Assembly (NCBI GenBank): GCA_041311015.1
Contig: JBFYKG010000018.1
Coordinates: 1 to 21,706, forward strand
DNA: 21,706 bases
Direction of reading: 5' to 3'
Source: Fluviibacter sp041311015
GTDB lineage: Bacteria; Pseudomonadota; Gammaproteobacteria; Burkholderiales; Rhodocyclaceae
The notes under the pieces were generated by a model. The model was not told where the DNA came from. It saw only the letters and a program-made list of their open reading frames with translations, and ran no database searches. Each line of letters starts with the position of its first letter. The stretch's first letter is position 1. This document shows positions 6,996-15,505 of the stretch, one piece after another. A program made the translations under genes and the position numbers.

Positions 6996-8462
6996 ATGCA
7001 GAGATTAAGACGTAAGCTGGCGTGGATGCTGGTGGGCCTGTTGTTGGCACACGATGGCGTTTGGGCAGCCAGTGAGCTCCCCGAGCTGGGGGATGCATCA
7101 CAGGATGTGTTGACCCCACAGATGCAGAGGCGACTGGGCGAAGGTTTTTATAACGAGATCCGCCTGCGCGATCCTGCCTATATTGATGATCCCGAAATCT
7201 CCGGTTACGTGAACCGTGTGGGTCAACGTCTGGTTTCGGCCAGCCAGAATGCGAGTGGCCGGTTTACTTTTTTTGTTTTGCGTGACCGGCAGATCAACGC
7301 CTTTGCCACCTTCGGGGGCTACGTGGGCATCAACACGGGGCTGCTGCTGGCCGCCCGGACCGAATCCGAATTTGCAGGGGTGCTTGCTCACGAAATCTCC
7401 CACGTGAATCAACAGCATCTGGCGCGCGGCATTATGGCGACACGCCACCAGTCGGTGACCTCCCTGTTGAGTCTGGCGCTGACCTTGCTGGCGGTGCGTT
7501 CCGGACAGGCAGGGCAGCTGGGCCAGGCAGCCGGTGCCGCCATTGACGCGGCGAACATTCAGTCCCAGTTGGGTTACTCACGTGATTTCGAGCGCGAGGC
7601 TGACCGGGTGGGCTACCAGACCCTCACGCGCGCAGGCTACGACCCGAGGGGGATGGCCGATTTCTTTGAACGGCTTCAGAAGTCAACGGCACTGTACGAA
7701 AACAATGCACCGGTCTATTTGCGGACTCACCCGCTGACGACCGAACGGATCTCGGACATGCAGGGCCGTGCACATAGCTCGAACTACCGTCAGGTGCGTG
7801 ACTCGCTGGATTTCTATCTGGTGCGGGCCAAGCTGCGGAGCCTGGAATACGCACCGCAGGATGCGCTGGCCGAATTTGAAACCCAGTTGCGCGAGCGGCG
7901 TTTTGCGCATGAAGCGGCTGTCTGGTACGGGATATCCCGTGCGCAGTTGCGTTTGGGTCGTCTGAGTGATGCCGACAAAGCCCTGCACAATGCCAAGCGG
8001 CTTGCACCACCGGACCCGATGTTTGATGTGTTGGCTGCCGAAATCCGGCTCGCCGAAAAGGACATGACTGCCGCGGCCGCCATTTACCGCGAGGCCTTCA
8101 AACGTTATCCCACCGACGAGGCCATCGCCCTGGGCTATGTGGGTGTCCTGCATCTGCAGGGTCACAACGAGGCGGCCTTGCAGATCATCGAAGGCCGGAT
8201 CCGTGCCGGATCACGTGATGCCAAACTCTACAACCTGCAGGCTCAGTCTTATGCGGCACTCGGTAAACCGGTGCAATCCCGTCGGGCCACTGCCGAGGCA
8301 TATGCATTGAATGGGCAGACCCAGGCTGCGGTTGAGCAGCTCGAGCTGGCGCAGCGCGAAGCTAAAAATTTTTATGATCAGTCGATGATCGATACGCGAC
8401 TCAAGGCGTTGCGTCATCAGGTTATCGAAGAACGCAAGACCGCCGGTCAGGCGCCGTTCTGA
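6996..8462 (+). CDS. bepA: Periplasmic M48 metalloprotease with TPR repeats (BepA/YfgC-like)
   Basis: The 488-residue product starts with a signal peptide (RLRRK n-region, hydrophobic core at residues 10-19, likely cleavage after VWA near residue 24). An M48 zinc peptidase domain follows, with HEISH at 132-136, a third ligand E201 in FEREAD, and H245 in THPLTTERISDM matching the regulatory histidine of E. coli BepA. The C-terminal half, about 265-488, is helical and TPR-like. BepA resides in the periplasm, helps assemble LptD and degrades stalled outer-membrane proteins, which fits with lptF-lptG elsewhere in the window. The ATG has no well-spaced Shine-Dalgarno. A later start would remove the basic n-region of the signal peptide and is less likely. 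Confidence 0.92.
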   Translation: MQRLRRKLAWMLVGLLLAHDGVWAASELPELGDASQDVLTPQMQRRLGEGFYNEIRLRDPAYIDDPEISGYVNRVGQRLVSASQNASGRFTFFVLRDRQINAFATFGGYVGINTGLLLAARTESEFAGVLAHEISHVNQQHLARGIMATRHQSVTSLLSLALTLLAVRSGQAGQLGQAAGAAIDAANIQSQLGYSRDFEREADRVGYQTLTRAGYDPRGMADFFERLQKSTALYENNAPVYLRTHPLTTERISDMQGRAHSSNYRQVRDSLDFYLVRAKLRSLEYAPQDALAEFETQLRERRFAHEAAVWYGISRAQLRLGRLSDADKALHNAKRLAPPDPMFDVLAAEIRLAEKDMTAAAAIYREAFKRYPTDEAIALGYVGVLHLQGHNEAALQIIEGRIRAGSRDAKLYNLQAQSYAALGKPVQSRRATAEAYALNGQTQAAVEQLELAQREAKNFYDQSMIDTRLKALRHQVIEERKTAGQAPF

Positions 8463-8484
8463 GCCATCGTTTCTGGGTTCATCC

Positions 8485-8736
8485 ATGAGTAGAGACGTCA
8501 ACAAACCCCCGCACATTGATCGTCAGATTGATGTCTGCGGCCTGAAGTGCCCGATGCCGATTCTGCGCACGAAGAAAGCGCTGGCTGAGATGGACAGCGG
8601 CGAGGTGCTGGAAGTTCTGGTCACCGACCCGGCAGCGCGTGAAGACTTTACGGCGTTCGCCCGCCAGACGGGCCATACCCTGTTACATGTGTCAGAGGCG
8701 GCTGATCACTGGACCATCTGCCTGCGTTGCAAGTGA
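8485..8736 (+). CDS. tusA: TusA family sulfurtransferase
   Basis: The 83-residue product carries the CPxP motif of the TusA/SirA family (CGLKCPMPILRTKKAL), with the catalytic cysteine at C22 and another cysteine at C18. TusA accepts persulfide sulfur from IscS-type desulfurases and passes it on for tRNA 2-thiouridine synthesis and other pathways. Residues 14-83 form one compact beta-alpha-beta domain. It lies 22 nt past bepA without an obvious Shine-Dalgarno, and its stop overlaps the start of the next gene. It may instead be one of the non-tRNA members of the family, which sequence alone does not settle. Confidence 0.92.
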   Translation: MSRDVNKPPHIDRQIDVCGLKCPMPILRTKKALAEMDSGEVLEVLVTDPAAREDFTAFARQTGHTLLHVSEAADHWTICLRCK

Positions 8737-10613
8737 CTCCGAACGCGCACACCCGATCTGCCGTTCTGTTCCGGGACGGATTAGCCGCGCCGGACGTCGC
8801 CGCAAGTCTGTTATGTCGTGGGCTAACTGCAGCGTGGCCGGTCTCGGATGCGGTCACATTCTCTGCCGCGTTTGCTGCCGCAGAGGCCGCACGCGATGCA
8901 GGAAAAACTGCGGTCTTTGTACTCGATTACGAGGCGGGTGCATTGATCGAGCCGGCCGCCGGGCGAAGCGAACATGCGGCTACAGACCGGCATGTGCCGC
9001 TGGGCTATATCTGGATCTTTGATGCGGCCACATGGCTCACGTGTGATCAGGCCGATGACTGGCTTGTTGCCGGTGCGCAGAATGCACCGGCAGGATGTGT
9101 GCGAGGTAGCCCAGCACTCGACCAAAACGCCTACGCCGAGAAATTGCAATCGATCCGTGCGGCGATTGCCGAGGGCGAGGTCTATCAGGTTAACTTTACC
9201 TTCCCGATAGACGTCGCACTTTATGGTGACCCGGCTAAGGCATTCCTGCAGCTGGCCAAGGCGCAACCGACGGCCCATGCGGTCTATATCGACATGCCCG
9301 AGTATCAGGCATTGTCGTTATCTCCCGAGCTATTCTTTGCCGTATCCGGGGATCAGATTACCGTACGCCCGATGAAGGGCACTGCGCCACGCTGTGCGGA
9401 CCGGGATGCTGATCGGGTACAGGCCGATCATTTGCGTGCCTCGGAAAAAAACCGTGCCGAAAATCTGATGATTGTTGATCTGCTGCGTAATGATCTCGGC
9501 CGTGTGGCAATCCCCGGTAGCGTGACCGTTGATACCCTCTTTGAGGTAGAAGCTTATCCCACCGTGCATCAGATGACGTCGACCGTATCGGCCCGGCTCG
9601 CTACTCAAAGCCTCAACGACATGATCCGCAGTCTTTTTCCCTGTGGTTCTGTGACGGGCGCGCCCAAAGTGGCTGCGATGCAGAAAATCGGTACCTGGGA
9701 AGCCGCGCCGCGTGGCCTCTATACGGGCACCATTGGCTGGGCAGCGGGTGATCGTATCCACGCCAATGTGGCCATCCGGACCATCGTACTTGATCCGCCT
9801 ATGACCCCGTTGCCAGCAATGCGCAGCGGCGTGCTCGGTGTCGGCAGCGGGATTGTCTGGGATTCTGAGGCCGCAGAGGAATACGCCGAGTGTCTGCTCA
9901 AAAGTCAGTTTCTCCTGAGACCGGATCCGGGCTTCACGCTGTTTGAGACACTCCGACTGGAATTGCCGTCAGATAGTCTGGTCGATACCTTGCCACTGGT
10001 GGAAATCTATCCGTGGGTCCGGCGGCATGCCCAGCGTCTGGCAGCGTCGTCAGCCGCACTGGGCTTTGCGTTTGACGCAGGTGCTTTTGAGCAGGCCCTC
10101 TGGGATATCAAGGCTGAAATTCGCCGTAAGCAGGGTGCCTGTGATGCAGTTCGCTCTTTCCGGGTGCGGGTGGATCTTGCACATGATGGCCGTCTTACTA
10201 AGACTTGGGCGCCATTGGCGCCGCTGGCCGAGCGCGTCGCACTCATCTGGTCCCAGACCCGACTGGCTGGGGATGATCCGTTGCTTCGGCATAAAACATC
10301 GGCGCGTGGAGTTTACGACGCCGCCATCGAACAGGCGATGGCAGAACAGGCATTTGACAGTCTGTTCTGTAACGAGCGGGGCGAGGTCTGCGAAGGAGCG
10401 CGCAGCAATGTGTTCGTGCGAGAGGGGAACCGGCTGCTGACGCCGCCGCTTCGCTGTGGTTTGTTACCGGGTGTCTTGCGGAGCGCGTTGCTCGCGCAGG
10501 GCGAGGCGATTGAAGCGGTGCTCACCGTCGGCGACATCAAGACCGCTTCACGCGAGGGCAGGCTGCGCGTGGGCAATGCCCTGCGCGGCCTAATGCCTGC
10601 CTTCCTTAAATGA
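8733..10613 (+). CDS. pabB: Fused aminodeoxychorismate synthase component I / aminodeoxychorismate lyase
   Basis: This 626-residue protein fuses two enzymes of p-aminobenzoate (folate) synthesis. Residues 1 to about 395 are a chorismate-binding PabB domain with the hallmark PMKGT (lysine near residue 215), ENLMIVDLLRNDLGRV, FPCGSVTGAPK and SGIVWDSEAAEEY. From about residue 400 a PabC-like fold-type IV PLP domain follows (FTLFETLR, HKTSARGVYDAA with the candidate PLP lysine, CEGARSNVFV, GLLPGVLR). The PabA glutaminase partner is not in this window. The start is ambiguous: GTG at 8733 forms a GTGA overlap with the tusA stop, and TTG at 8727 would add two residues. I chose GTG for the coupling. 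The stop abuts the convergent valS stop with no gap. Confidence 0.93.
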   Translation: MTPNAHTRSAVLFRDGLAAPDVAASLLCRGLTAAWPVSDAVTFSAAFAAAEAARDAGKTAVFVLDYEAGALIEPAAGRSEHAATDRHVPLGYIWIFDAATWLTCDQADDWLVAGAQNAPAGCVRGSPALDQNAYAEKLQSIRAAIAEGEVYQVNFTFPIDVALYGDPAKAFLQLAKAQPTAHAVYIDMPEYQALSLSPELFFAVSGDQITVRPMKGTAPRCADRDADRVQADHLRASEKNRAENLMIVDLLRNDLGRVAIPGSVTVDTLFEVEAYPTVHQMTSTVSARLATQSLNDMIRSLFPCGSVTGAPKVAAMQKIGTWEAAPRGLYTGTIGWAAGDRIHANVAIRTIVLDPPMTPLPAMRSGVLGVGSGIVWDSEAAEEYAECLLKSQFLLRPDPGFTLFETLRLELPSDSLVDTLPLVEIYPWVRRHAQRLAASSAALGFAFDAGAFEQALWDIKAEIRRKQGACDAVRSFRVRVDLAHDGRLTKTWAPLAPLAERVALIWSQTRLAGDDPLLRHKTSARGVYDAAIEQAMAEQAFDSLFCNERGEVCEGARSNVFVREGNRLLTPPLRCGLLPGVLRSALLAQGEAIEAVLTVGDIKTASREGRLRVGNALRGLMPAFLK

Positions 10614-13427
10614 TTATTGCTGCCGGAGTTTCTCGAGCTGGGGTCTCAGCATGGTGAGCGTGTTGCTAAAGTCGGCCATACGCTGACGTTCCTGTGCCAC
10701 CACGGCCGGTGGGGCGCGATCAACGAAAGCGGCGTTGCCCAGTTTGCCTTCGGCTTTGTTGATCTCGCCTTCCAATCGTGCGATCTCTTTTTCCAGCCGG
10801 GCGATTTCTGCTGGCACATCAATCTCGACTTCCAGCATCAGCTGGATATTGCCGAGGACAGCAACCGGCGCCAGCGCGTCGGCGGGCAGCGTTTCGACAA
10901 AACGGACATCGGCCAGCTTGGCGAGTGCCTTGAGGACCGGCGCCGCTTCGGCCAGCGTTGCCTGGTCAGCTGAGTTGGCTGCCACAATCAAAGGTACCTT
11001 GGTCGCTGGAGAGAGGTTCATTTCGCCGCGCAGATTGCGACAGGCCGAGACGAGGCCCTTGAGCCCTTCGATCTGTGCTTCAGCCGCGGCATCGATGCGC
11101 GATTCATCGCAGACCGGATAGCCAGCCAAGAGAATCGTATCGTGTGTTTTGCGTCCGGCCATGGGCGCTACGGTTTGCCAGAGTTCTTCGGTAATGAACG
11201 GAATAAACGGATGCGCTAGACGCAGAATCGTTTCGAGTACCCGTAGCAGTGTTCGGCGCGTGGTGCGCTGTTCTTCGGCGTTACCGTTCTGGATCTGCAC
11301 TTTGGCGATTTCCAGATACCAGTCGCAGTATTCGTCCCATACCAAGTGGTAGAGCGCCTGGGCGGCCAGATCGAAACGGTAGTCCTTTAGCTGTTGCCCG
11401 ATTTCTGCTTCGGCGCGTTGCATTAGGCTGATCATCCAGCGATCAGCAGCAGAGAATTTCAGGTCGCTGTCCGATGCGTCAACACCGCAATCCTGATCTT
11501 CGGTATTCATGAGCACGAAACGGGTGGCGTTCCACAGCTTGTTGCAGAAGTTGCGGTAGCCTTCGCAGCGCGACAGGTCGAACTTGATATCACGGCCCGG
11601 GCTGGCCAGTGACGTGAAGGTAAAACGCAGGGCGTCGGTGCCGAATGCGGGAATGCCTTCCGGGAACTCCTTACGGGTTTCCTTCTCGATGCTCTGGGCC
11701 TGCTTTGGATTCATCAGGCCGAAGGTGCGTTTCTTCACCAGTTCGTCGAGCGTGATGCCATCAATGAGGTCGATCGGATCGAGCACATTGCCCTTCGACT
11801 TGCTCATCTTCTGACCCTTGCTGTCGCGGATCAGGCCATGCACATACACATCTTTGAACGGGATGCGGCCGGTGAGGTGATTCGTCATCATCACCATGCG
11901 GGCGACCCAGAAGAAGATGATGTCGAAGCCGGTAACGAGTACGCTGGTCGGGAGATAACGATCCAGCATGGCATTCGGTGTGGCGGGCCAATCTGGCGTC
12001 CAGTCCAGTGTCGAGAACGGCCACAGGGCGCTGGAATACCAGGTATCGAGGACATCCTCATCGCGTGTCAGGGTACCGGTGTCGCCAGCCGCCGCTGCCT
12101 GGGCCTTGGCTTCGGTTTCATCGTGGGCCACATACACCTTGCCGCTGTCGCTATACCAGGCCGGAATCTGATGGCCCCACCACAGCTGGCGCGAGATACA
12201 CCAGTCCTGAATGTTGTTGAGCCACTGGTTGTAAGTATTGACCCAGTTTTCCGGATGGAAACGGATCTCGCCATTGGCCACCACATCCAGTGCTTTTTGC
12301 GTAATGGATTTGCCATCCGAACCGGGTTTGGACATGGCGACGAACCACTGATCCGTTAGCATCGGTTCGATTACCACGCCGGTGCGATCACCGCGTGGCA
12401 CCTTCAGTTTGTGCTTGTCGGTTTTTTCCAGAATGCCCAGGGCGTCCAGATCTTCGACGATGACCTTGCGGGCCTCGAAGCGATCCAGGCCGCGGTATTT
12501 TTCAGGCGCGTTATCGTTGATCTTGGCGTCCAGCGTGAGAATAGAAATCAGCGGCAGGTTGTGGCGCTGACCAACGGCATAGTCGTTGAAGTCATGCGCG
12601 GGTGTGACCTTGACACAACCAGTGCCGAATTCCATATCAACATAGCTGTCGGCGATGATCGGAATCTCGCGTTCGGTGAGCGGCAGCTTGACCATCTTGC
12701 CAATCATCGACTGATAGCGTGGGTCTTCCGGATGCACCATCACGGCCGTATCGCCGAGCATGGTTTCCGGGCGTGTCGTGGCCACCGTGAGCGATCCACT
12801 GCCATCGGCTAGCGGATAACGGATATGCCATAGGAAGCCATCTTCCTCTTCCGATAGCACTTCCAGATCTGACACGGCCGTATTGAGTTTCGGATCCCAG
12901 TTAACCAGACGCTTGCCGCGGTAGATGAGGCCTTCGTTGTACAGGCGTACGAAGCTCTCGGTCACGGTCTTCGAGAGCCCTTCGTCCATCGTGAAGCGTT
13001 CGCGGGTCCAGTCGCAGGAGCTGCCAAGCCGGCGCATCTGCTGGGTAATCGTACCGCCAGAATAGGCTTTCCATTCCCAGACCTTTTCCAGGAATTTCTC
13101 ACGGCCCAGGTCGTGGCGCGAGATACCGTCGCGCTCCAGCTGGCGCTCCACAACGATCTGCGTGGCGATGCCTGCGTGGTCCGTACCCGGCTGCCACAGG
13201 GTGTTGGCGCCGCGCATACGGTAGTAACGGGTCAGGGCATCCATCAGTGTCTGGTTGAAACCATGCCCCATGTGCAACGTGCCCGTGACGTTGGGGGGTG
13301 GCAGCAGAATGCAGAACGCTTCCTGTTTGGCTGGGTCGTCGCCGGCAGCAAAGTAACCGCGGTCTTCCCAGGTCTGGTACCAGCGGCGTTCGATATCGGC
13401 GGGTTCGAAGGATTTGGCAAGCGTCAT
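10614..13427 (-). CDS. valS: Valyl-tRNA synthetase
   Basis: The 937-residue product is a full-length class I synthetase that charges tRNA-Val. The catalytic Rossmann fold carries HMGH (52-55, the HIGH motif) and KMSKS (540-544). The CP1 editing domain is seen at about 195-345 (TTRPETMLGDTAV, GTGCVKVTPAHDFND). An anticodon-binding helical domain follows, and a C-terminal coiled coil (about the last 65 residues, with heptad-like EIARLEKEIARLEGEI) contacts tRNA. The frame is open 36 codons further upstream, but that segment overlaps holC and lacks family similarity, so MTLAKSFEP at 13427 is preferred. It lies 25 nt past holC in the pepA-holC-valS operon. Confidence 0.98.
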   Translation of the reverse strand: MTLAKSFEPADIERRWYQTWEDRGYFAAGDDPAKQEAFCILLPPPNVTGTLHMGHGFNQTLMDALTRYYRMRGANTLWQPGTDHAGIATQIVVERQLERDGISRHDLGREKFLEKVWEWKAYSGGTITQQMRRLGSSCDWTRERFTMDEGLSKTVTESFVRLYNEGLIYRGKRLVNWDPKLNTAVSDLEVLSEEEDGFLWHIRYPLADGSGSLTVATTRPETMLGDTAVMVHPEDPRYQSMIGKMVKLPLTEREIPIIADSYVDMEFGTGCVKVTPAHDFNDYAVGQRHNLPLISILTLDAKINDNAPEKYRGLDRFEARKVIVEDLDALGILEKTDKHKLKVPRGDRTGVVIEPMLTDQWFVAMSKPGSDGKSITQKALDVVANGEIRFHPENWVNTYNQWLNNIQDWCISRQLWWGHQIPAWYSDSGKVYVAHDETEAKAQAAAAGDTGTLTRDEDVLDTWYSSALWPFSTLDWTPDWPATPNAMLDRYLPTSVLVTGFDIIFFWVARMVMMTNHLTGRIPFKDVYVHGLIRDSKGQKMSKSKGNVLDPIDLIDGITLDELVKKRTFGLMNPKQAQSIEKETRKEFPEGIPAFGTDALRFTFTSLASPGRDIKFDLSRCEGYRNFCNKLWNATRFVLMNTEDQDCGVDASDSDLKFSAADRWMISLMQRAEAEIGQQLKDYRFDLAAQALYHLVWDEYCDWYLEIAKVQIQNGNAEEQRTTRRTLLRVLETILRLAHPFIPFITEELWQTVAPMAGRKTHDTILLAGYPVCDESRIDAAAEAQIEGLKGLVSACRNLRGEMNLSPATKVPLIVAANSADQATLAEAAPVLKALAKLADVRFVETLPADALAPVAVLGNIQLMLEVEIDVPAEIARLEKEIARLEGEINKAEGKLGNAAFVDRAPPAVVAQERQRMADFSNTLTMLRPQLEKLRQQ

Positions 13428-13452
13428 GATGGGCGTCTGTGATGTGACGGAG

Positions 13453-13869
13453 TCAATTGGGTTTACGGTAGGTGATCGGGTAGCCCCGATCCTTGTAGAA
13501 GGCGATACGTTCGCGTGCGGCCGCTTTGTCCGCATCGTTCTGGCTGACGATTTCGAAAAGCCGGTGAAAGCGGGCGAAGCCCGGCGGCACCGTATCGGAA
13601 AGGTTGACCAGCATGTCCTCCTGCGCCACCGAATCTGGGTTATCGGTAATAAGGATTAGCGTACGATTCGCCTCGGCGCTACTCGAGTGGCAGTGCGGTA
13701 CGAAGGATTGCGGGTCGCTGGACCACAGAACCTTGTCAAAGGTTTCGGCGCGTTTGGCATCGGGAATGTAAAAGGTGATCGGTTTGCGTCGCTCCCAGGC
13801 GAGCAGCGCCAACCGGATGGCCTGTTGCAGGCGATCCGGTTGGTCGTGGTAACAATCGATATGCGTCAA
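13453..13869 (-). CDS. holC: DNA polymerase III chi subunit
   Basis: The 138-residue product matches HolC in size and in its neighbourhood between pepA and valS, an arrangement seen widely in proteobacteria. Conserved features include the N-terminal FY-like segment (IDCYHD), LALLAWERRKPITFYIPDA, the SFVPH segment and the LVNLSDTVPPGFARFHRLFEIV block. Chi links the clamp loader to single-stranded DNA-binding protein at the replication fork. The start codon is TTG (13869-13867) and overlaps the pepA stop as TTGA. No ATG gives a normal-length product, so coupled TTG initiation is likely. Confidence 0.92.
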   Translation of the reverse strand: MTHIDCYHDQPDRLQQAIRLALLAWERRKPITFYIPDAKRAETFDKVLWSSDPQSFVPHCHSSSAEANRTLILITDNPDSVAQEDMLVNLSDTVPPGFARFHRLFEIVSQNDADKAAARERIAFYKDRGYPITYRKPN

Positions 13870-15356
13870 TCTACTTTACCGGCACGCGTCATCAGGAAGC
13901 GTGTGAGCAGTGGCACCGGGCGCCCCGTGGCGCCCTTGTCCTTGCCCTGGATCCAGGCCGTGCCGGCGATATCCAGATGCGCCCACGGGTAGGCTTTGGT
14001 GAAACGTGACAGGAAGCAGGCGGCCGTGATCGTGCCACCCCAACGGCCACCGATGTTAGCCATATCGGCAAAGGGGCTCTTCAGCAGATCCTGGTAGTCA
14101 TCCCAGAGCGGTAGCTGCCAGGCGCGGTCCATCGTGGCCGTTCCGGCATTGCGCAACTGATCGATGAGTTTGTCATCATTGCCGAGCAGGCCACTGGCTA
14201 CCTGACCCAGTGCCACCACGCAGGCGCCGGTGAGGGTGGCGACATCCACCACAGCCGCTGGCTTGAAGCGTTCGGCGTAGGTCAGTGCGTCACACAGAAT
14301 GAGGCGGCCTTCGGCATCGGTGTTGAGGATTTCAATGGTCTGACCCGACATGGAGCTCACGATATCGCCCGGGCGCGTCGCGCTGCCGCCCGGCATGTTC
14401 TCGGTCGTGGGCACAATCACGACGAGATTAATCGGCAGTTTCATGCCGGCAACGGCGCGCAAGGTGCCGAGCACACTGGCGGCACCGCACATGTCGTACT
14501 TCATCTCATCCATTTCAGCGGCCGGCTTGAGCGAGATGCCGCCGGTGTCAAAGGTGATGCCCTTGCCCACCAGCACGACCGGCTTATCGGTCTTCTTGCC
14601 GGCCATATATTCGAGCACGATGAACTTCGGCGGCTGATGCGAGCCCTTGGCCACAGCCAGCAGCGAGTGCATACCCAGCTTTTCCATGGCGGCCTTTTCA
14701 AGGATCAGGCACTTGAGGCCAAAGGTCTTGGCCAGTTTCTTGGCCTCATTGGCCAGGTAGGTCGGCGTGCAGATGTTGCCCGGCAGATTGCCCAGATCGC
14801 GCGTCAGGTTCATGCCGGCGACGATGGCGTCACCCTGAGCTAGGGCATCGGTCGTGGGCTTGCCGGTTTTATCAACCAGGACCTGCACCGACTTCAGTTT
14901 GACGGGTTGGGCTTTAGGCGCGGTCTTGAACTGATCAAAGCGGTAAGCACATTCGCCCGCCAGGACAACCGCCTGACGCACAGCGTCCGTCGCCGACAGA
15001 TCTTTGACCGTCAGCAGAGCGAGGGTATTCATGACGTCGCCGGCCGCGGTGCCGAGCACCGCACTCATGGCGGCGCGATTGGCCTTGACCCAGGCCTTGC
15101 TATCGAATTCGCCTGTTTCACCGAGACCGACCAGAACCAGTCGTTCGGCTTTCAGGCCCTCGGGATGGCGCACCACCAGGGTGGTGCCGGCCTTCCCCGT
15201 GAAGTCTCCCTGCTTCTGCAGTCGGCCGATCAAGCCCTTGGCAGCCTTGTCGGTGGCGGTTGTAATCGCGGGCTGCGCGCCCTTCTCGAAGACCCCCAGA
15301 ATGAGGGCATCGGTGCCCAAAGTCTGGGGGGCGCCGGTTTTTGTGCTAAATTTCAT
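13866..15356 (-). CDS. pepA: Leucyl aminopeptidase (PepA, M17 family)
   Basis: The 496-residue product is a dimetal aminopeptidase. The M17 signature NTDAEGRL lies at 345-352. Metal ligands are visible as K265 and D270 (GKGITFDTGG), D288, D347 and E349, and the catalytic residues are K277 and R351. The N-terminal macro-like domain (about 1-165) is also present. PepA trims peptides in the cytoplasm, and E. coli PepA also binds DNA. The start at 15356 (MKFSTKTGAP) has GGAGA at a good distance; the open frame upstream is not family-like. It heads the pepA-holC-valS operon and is divergent from lptF, with a promoter-like pair upstream. Confidence 0.97.
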   Translation of the reverse strand: MKFSTKTGAPQTLGTDALILGVFEKGAQPAITTATDKAAKGLIGRLQKQGDFTGKAGTTLVVRHPEGLKAERLVLVGLGETGEFDSKAWVKANRAAMSAVLGTAAGDVMNTLALLTVKDLSATDAVRQAVVLAGECAYRFDQFKTAPKAQPVKLKSVQVLVDKTGKPTTDALAQGDAIVAGMNLTRDLGNLPGNICTPTYLANEAKKLAKTFGLKCLILEKAAMEKLGMHSLLAVAKGSHQPPKFIVLEYMAGKKTDKPVVLVGKGITFDTGGISLKPAAEMDEMKYDMCGAASVLGTLRAVAGMKLPINLVVIVPTTENMPGGSATRPGDIVSSMSGQTIEILNTDAEGRLILCDALTYAERFKPAAVVDVATLTGACVVALGQVASGLLGNDDKLIDQLRNAGTATMDRAWQLPLWDDYQDLLKSPFADMANIGGRWGGTITAACFLSRFTKAYPWAHLDIAGTAWIQGKDKGATGRPVPLLTRFLMTRAGKVD

Positions 15357-15414
15357 CGGATTCTCCGGAAGGGGCGTGGGTTTAAAGCCGCAAATGCAGC
15401 TAATCCAACCCGTG

Positions 15415-15444
15415 ATTATCCCCGCCGGCATCGCTTTTCGTCAA
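15415..15444 (-). promoter_or_regulatory. sigma70 promoter of pepA-holC-valS
   Basis: On the minus strand TTGACG (15444-15439) and GATAAT (15420-15415) are separated by 18 nt, about 60 nt upstream of the pepA start. Both hexamers match consensus at five of six positions. Confidence 0.6.
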
Positions 15445-15505
15445 AATTCCGCACATCGGGACCCGTCGTCTTGCCGGGGGCATTTTTTAGAGTGTTACAT
15501 CGACC

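Noticed and set aside
15481..15505. A promoter for lptF just before its ATG (TTGCCG with TTACAT).
   Set aside because: The -10 matches consensus poorly and the alternatives have wrong spacing, so I could not choose a credible pair.
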